Below, in pieces: positions 60,886 through 64,000 of a stretch of DNA of 64,000 nucleotides (positions are counted from its first letter, which is position 1; each line of letters opens with the position of its first letter). The DNA is taken from NCBI GenBank assembly GCA_001897745.1, contig MKUH01000006.1, positions 162,490 to 226,489 of the forward strand, written 5' to 3'. A model generated the notes under the pieces. The model did no database searches. It was not told the origin of the DNA and saw only the letters and a list, made by a program, of their open reading frames with translations. Both the position numbers and the translations under genes were made by a program. The DNA is from Candidatus Accumulibacter sp. 66-26. Its GTDB lineage: Bacteria; Pseudomonadota; Gammaproteobacteria; Burkholderiales; Rhodocyclaceae.

Positions 60886-62525
60886 GCTCGCCAAATATCT
60901 ACGAACAGGGCCTGGAAAAGAATAAGGCCAACTACACGCCGCTGACGCCGCTCACCTTCATCGAGCGCGCGGCCTACATCTACCCGGACCGCCTCGCCGT
61001 GGTGCACGGCGCGCGCCGCTACACCTGGAGCGAGTCCTTTGCGCGCGCCCGCCGTCTCGCGTCGGCGCTCGTCCAGCGCGGTATCGGCAAGGGCGACACG
61101 GTCGCGGCGATGCTCAACAACACGCCTGAAATGTTCGAGTGCCATTTCGGCGTGCCGGTCACCGGCGCCGTGCTCAACACGCTGAACACCCGCCTCGACG
61201 CCGAGGCTATCGCCTTCATGTTGAACCACGGCGAAGCCAAGATCCTGATCACCGACCGCGAGTACTCGCCGATCGTCAAGAAGGCGCTGGCCGAACTCGG
61301 CCGGGCCATCGCCGTGGTCGACGTGGACGATCCGGAATACAGCGGCCCCGGCGAGCGCCTCGGCGAGACGGAGTACGAAGCCTTCCTGGCCGGCGGCGAC
61401 CCCGGGCATCCGTGGGGCGGCCCGGCCGACGAGTGGGACGCGATCTCGCTCAACTACACCTCGGGCACCACCGGCAACCCCAAGGGCGTCGTCTATCACC
61501 ATCGCGGCGCCTACCTCAACGCGATGAGCAACATCGTGAGCTGGGGCATGCCGCCGCACGCCGTCTATCTGTGGACACTGCCGATGTTCCACTGCAACGG
61601 CTGGTGCTTCGCGTGGACGATGGCGGCCAATGCCGGCGTCAACGTCTGCCTGCGCCGCGTTGATCCGAAGCTGATCTTCGACGCCATCCGCGAACACCGC
61701 GTCACCCACTACTGCGGCGCGCCGATCGTGCACAGCCTGCTCGCCAACGCCCCGGCGCAGTGGCGCGAAGGCATCGAACACAAGGTTTACGGCCTGATCG
61801 CCGCGGCGCCGCCGCCGGCCGCCGTGATCGAAGGCATGGCCAGGATCGGCTTCGACATCACGCACGTGTACGGCCTGACCGAGAGCTACGGCCCGGCGGC
61901 GGTGTGCGCCAAGCATTCCGAATGGAGCGCGCTGCCGCTCGAAGAGCAGGTCGCGCTGAACGGCCGGCAGGGCGTGCGCTACCACGCGCAGGAAGCGATC
62001 ACCGTGCTCGATCCGGTGAATATGCAGCCGGTGCCGTGGGACAACGAGACGATGGGCGAGATCATGTTCCGCGGCAACCTCGTCATGAAGGGCTACCTCA
62101 AGAATCCTAAGGCGACCGAGGAATCCTTCGCCGGCGGCTACTACCATACCGGCGACCTCGCCGTGATGCAGCCCGACGGCTACGTGAAGATCAAGGACCG
62201 CTCGAAGGACGTGATCATCTCGGGCGGCGAGAACATCTCGTCGATCGAGGTCGAGGACGTGCTCTACAAGCATCCGGCCGTGATGGCCGCGGCCGTCGTC
62301 GCGGCGCCCGACGAGAAGTGGGGCGAAGTGCCCTGCGCCTTCCTCGAATTGCGCGACGGCGCCAGCGCGACCGAGCAGGAGATCGTCGACTTCTGCCGCG
62401 AGCGCATGGCGCGCTACAAGGTGCCCAAGCGCGTGGTTTTCGGCGCCCTGCCGAAAACCTCGACCGGCAAGATCCAGAAGTTCGTCCTGCGCGAGCAGGC
62501 GAAATCGGCCGCGGCCTTCGAATAG
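60882..62525 (+). CDS. Fatty acyl-CoA synthetase (AMP-binding family)
   Basis: 547 residues. A P-loop motif LNYTSGTTGNPKGVVYHHRG, the A5 motif HVYGLTESYGPAAVC, and A8-type YYHTGDLAVMQPDGYVKIKDRSKDVIISGGENIS are intact, with the catalytic lysine in KTSTGKIQK near the end. The CNGWCFAWTM segment is typical of medium/long-chain acyl-CoA ligases in betaproteobacteria. Overlaps the lipoprotein gene by ATGA, so lipid transport and fatty-acid activation are coupled. Confidence 0.92.
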   Translation: MSSPNIYEQGLEKNKANYTPLTPLTFIERAAYIYPDRLAVVHGARRYTWSESFARARRLASALVQRGIGKGDTVAAMLNNTPEMFECHFGVPVTGAVLNTLNTRLDAEAIAFMLNHGEAKILITDREYSPIVKKALAELGRAIAVVDVDDPEYSGPGERLGETEYEAFLAGGDPGHPWGGPADEWDAISLNYTSGTTGNPKGVVYHHRGAYLNAMSNIVSWGMPPHAVYLWTLPMFHCNGWCFAWTMAANAGVNVCLRRVDPKLIFDAIREHRVTHYCGAPIVHSLLANAPAQWREGIEHKVYGLIAAAPPPAAVIEGMARIGFDITHVYGLTESYGPAAVCAKHSEWSALPLEEQVALNGRQGVRYHAQEAITVLDPVNMQPVPWDNETMGEIMFRGNLVMKGYLKNPKATEESFAGGYYHTGDLAVMQPDGYVKIKDRSKDVIISGGENISSIEVEDVLYKHPAVMAAAVVAAPDEKWGEVPCAFLELRDGASATEQEIVDFCRERMARYKVPKRVVFGALPKTSTGKIQKFVLREQAKSAAAFE

Positions 62526-62549
62526 AACAGCGAACCCCAAGGAGACGAG

Positions 62550-63344
62550 ATGACCCCCCAGACTCACGAAGAAGCCTACGTCCAGCGCAGCGATGCCGGC
62601 GGCGTGACGACGCTGACGCTCAACCGTCCGGCGCAGTTCAACGCGCTGTCGAGCGCCATGATCGCCGCGCTGCAGACCGAACTCGACGCGGTCGCCGCCG
62701 ATCCGGCGGTGCGCGTCGTGATCCTCGCCGGCGCCGGCAAGGCTTTCTGCGCCGGGCACGACCTCAAGGAAATGCGCGCCAACCACGAGAAGCCTTTCAT
62801 GCAGGCGCTGTTCAAGCAGTGCGGCAAGATGATGATGACGCTGACGCAGATGCCGCAGCCGGTGATCGCCCGCGTGCACGGCATCGCCACCGCCGCCGGC
62901 TGCCAGCTCGTCTCGATGTGCGACCTCGCGGTCGCCGCCGACGTCGCGCGCTTCGCCACCTCGGGCATCAACGTCGGCCTCTTCTGCGCGACGCCCGGCG
63001 TCGGCCTGTCGCGCAACCTCGGGCGCAAGCAGGCGCTCGAAATGCTGCTCACCGGCGACTTCATCGACGCCATGACCGCGCAGCAGCAGGGCCTGGTCAA
63101 CCGCGTCGTGCCGCCGGACGCGCTCGACGCCGAGGTCGACCGCTTCGCGCAGTCCATCGTCGCCAAGTCCTCGGTCGCCGTCGGCATGGGCAAGCAGATG
63201 TTCTACAAGCAGCTCGAAATGGGGCTGGACGCCGCCTATCAGTACGCCGCCGAAGTGATGGCCTGCAACATGATGAGCGAGGACGCCGGCGAAGGCATCG
63301 ACGCTTTCATCGGCAAGCGCAAGGCCGAGTGGAAAGGACGCTGA
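62550..63344 (+). CDS. Enoyl-CoA hydratase
   Basis: 264 residues, ATG 62550 with AAGGAGA upstream. TLTLNRPAQFNALSSAMIAALQTEL, VILAGAGKAFCAGHDLKEM with the oxyanion glycine, and ARVHGIATAAGCQLVSMCDLAVAADVARFATSGINVGLF with its usual metal-free active-site layout are present. The conserved second catalytic glutamate position (normally PELG) reads TPGVGLSRNLG, so activity may be altered. Follows the acyl-CoA synthetase by 24 bp. Confidence 0.88.
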   Translation: MTPQTHEEAYVQRSDAGGVTTLTLNRPAQFNALSSAMIAALQTELDAVAADPAVRVVILAGAGKAFCAGHDLKEMRANHEKPFMQALFKQCGKMMMTLTQMPQPVIARVHGIATAAGCQLVSMCDLAVAADVARFATSGINVGLFCATPGVGLSRNLGRKQALEMLLTGDFIDAMTAQQQGLVNRVVPPDALDAEVDRFAQSIVAKSSVAVGMGKQMFYKQLEMGLDAAYQYAAEVMACNMMSEDAGEGIDAFIGKRKAEWKGR

Positions 63345-63518
63345 GGCGCTGAGACGCCATCCGGCGGTCCGCTGGGCAGCGAGCGGCAGGCGAGAGCCTG
63401 ACGCTCGTCCGGCGGCATGGCCGCTTTTCGTGCAGCTTTCCATGCGGCTTTCCTGACCGCGCCGCAGCACGACGATCTGCGCCGCCGGGCGGCGCATCCC
63501 CGAACCGAGAATCCCGTC

Positions 63519-64000
63519 ATGAGCGTCGCCCGCAAGAGCGTCGACGGCTTCGCCGCCGGCGCCATGTTCCTGCTCTGCATCGTCTGGGGCCTGCAGCAGG
63601 TGGTGATCAAGCTGGCGGCGCCGGACATCGCGCCGATCATGTTGCTCGCCCTGCGCTCGCTGATTTCGGGCGGCCTCGTCGTGCTGCTCATGCGGCGGCG
63701 CGGCGAGCCCGTTCTGGTGCGCGACGCCACGCTGTGGCCGGGCCTGCTGGCGGGCGCGCTGTTCGGCATCGAATTCGTCTTTCTCGGCGAGGCGCTGCTT
63801 CTGACCAGTGCTTCGCATACCGCGGTGTTCCTGTATACCGCGCCGGTGTTCACCGCGCTCGGCCTGCACCTGCTGCTGCCGAGCGAGCGTTTGCGACCCT
63901 TGCAGTGGGCGGGCATCCTGCTCGCCTTCGCGGGGATCGCGCTCGCCTTTCTCGGCGGCCCGGTGGCGACGGCGAGCGCCGACATGCTCTTCGGCGACGC
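63519..64000 (+). CDS. DMT-superfamily transporter (EamA), partial
   Basis: At least 160 residues from ATG 63519, continuing past the right edge. The first repeat is clear: FLLCIVWGLQQVVIKLAAPDIAPIMLLALRSLISGGLVVLLM, then LWPGLLAGALFGIEFVFLGEALLLTSASHTAVFLYTAPVFTALGLHLLL and ILLAFAGIALAFLG. Exporter of amino acids or other metabolites by family; substrate unknown. Confidence 0.86.
   Translation, partial: MSVARKSVDGFAAGAMFLLCIVWGLQQVVIKLAAPDIAPIMLLALRSLISGGLVVLLMRRRGEPVLVRDATLWPGLLAGALFGIEFVFLGEALLLTSASHTAVFLYTAPVFTALGLHLLLPSERLRPLQWAGILLAFAGIALAFLGGPVATASADMLFGD

Noticed and set aside
60795-63869. 1024-residue minus-strand frame
   Set aside because: Antisense to the acyl-CoA synthetase and enoyl-CoA hydratase genes; rich in His/Arg/Asp as expected for a high-GC shadow.
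1-64000. CRISPR arrays, tRNA or rRNA genes, insertion sequences
   Set aside because: No regularly spaced direct repeats, no tRNA-like cloverleaf or rRNA stretch and no transposase-like frame was seen; a dedicated search was not possible.

Overview
The window is GC-rich chromosomal DNA, most likely from a betaproteobacterium of the Rhodocyclales or a close relative. That placement is inference, from the housekeeping set (prfB-lysS, MnmC, MetY, LolCE/LolD, RelA, Ppk1/Ppx, an RpfE-type protein next to recJ, an Mla-like lipid transporter) and the many PAS-GGDEF-EAL proteins. No rRNA, tRNA or CRISPR array was seen.

Layout. 1-4400 carries minus-strand accessory genes: a thioesterase cut by the window edge, an acyltransferase-3 membrane protein, a VOC protein, a cupin, a DUF1801 protein and a C39-like cysteine protease, with wide non-coding gaps. 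About 5.2-17.3 kb is a chromosomal integron. The integrase gene (16348-17349, +) is preceded by a perfect LexA box. Left of it lie an attI region and an array of minus-strand, AT-richer one-gene cassettes separated by attC sites. Sixteen attC sites are clear or nearly clear and three more on the far left are decayed. Cassette products include a DUF2971 protein, an LprI-like secreted protein, a SUKH-like immunity protein, a TPR protein, a GNAT acetyltransferase, a GyrI-like protein, a methyltransferase, a monooxygenase, a quinone reductase-like protein and a striking number of small membrane or secreted proteins of unknown function.

17.4-27 kb: ZapE-type ATPase, a lone secretin-domain protein, a PAS protein with a degenerate GGDEF domain, MetY, a glycine-zipper protein ended by a clear terminator, MnmC, LysS, an Ivy-like lysozyme inhibitor and prfB with its programmed +1 frameshift. 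28.4-40.3 kb: two adjacent PAS-GGDEF-EAL proteins (the second with a periplasmic haem-type CxxCH sensor), RecJ, an RpfE-type protein, the LolC/E-LolD lipoprotein exporter and a chemotaxis receptor. 40.4-51.2 kb: DUF2062 protein, a 17-bp-arm stem-loop, a beta-lactamase-fold hydrolase, ComEC, two alpha/beta hydrolases, a third GGDEF-EAL protein, MtfA and a DMT transporter.

51.3-64 kb: RelA, then the divergent ppk1/ppx pair with a possible Pho box between them, so stringent response and polyphosphate metabolism sit side by side. A tightly overlapping operon follows: MlaE-, MlaF- and MlaD-like proteins, an auxiliary lipoprotein, a fatty acyl-CoA synthetase and an enoyl-CoA hydratase, joining lipid transport to fatty-acid activation and breakdown. 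A second DMT transporter runs off the right edge.

The least described material is the integron: SOS-controlled integrase, an unexplained perfect 27-bp palindrome beside attI, attC families shared by unrelated genes, stop and start codons supplied by attC core sites, and a row of uncharacterised small membrane proteins.
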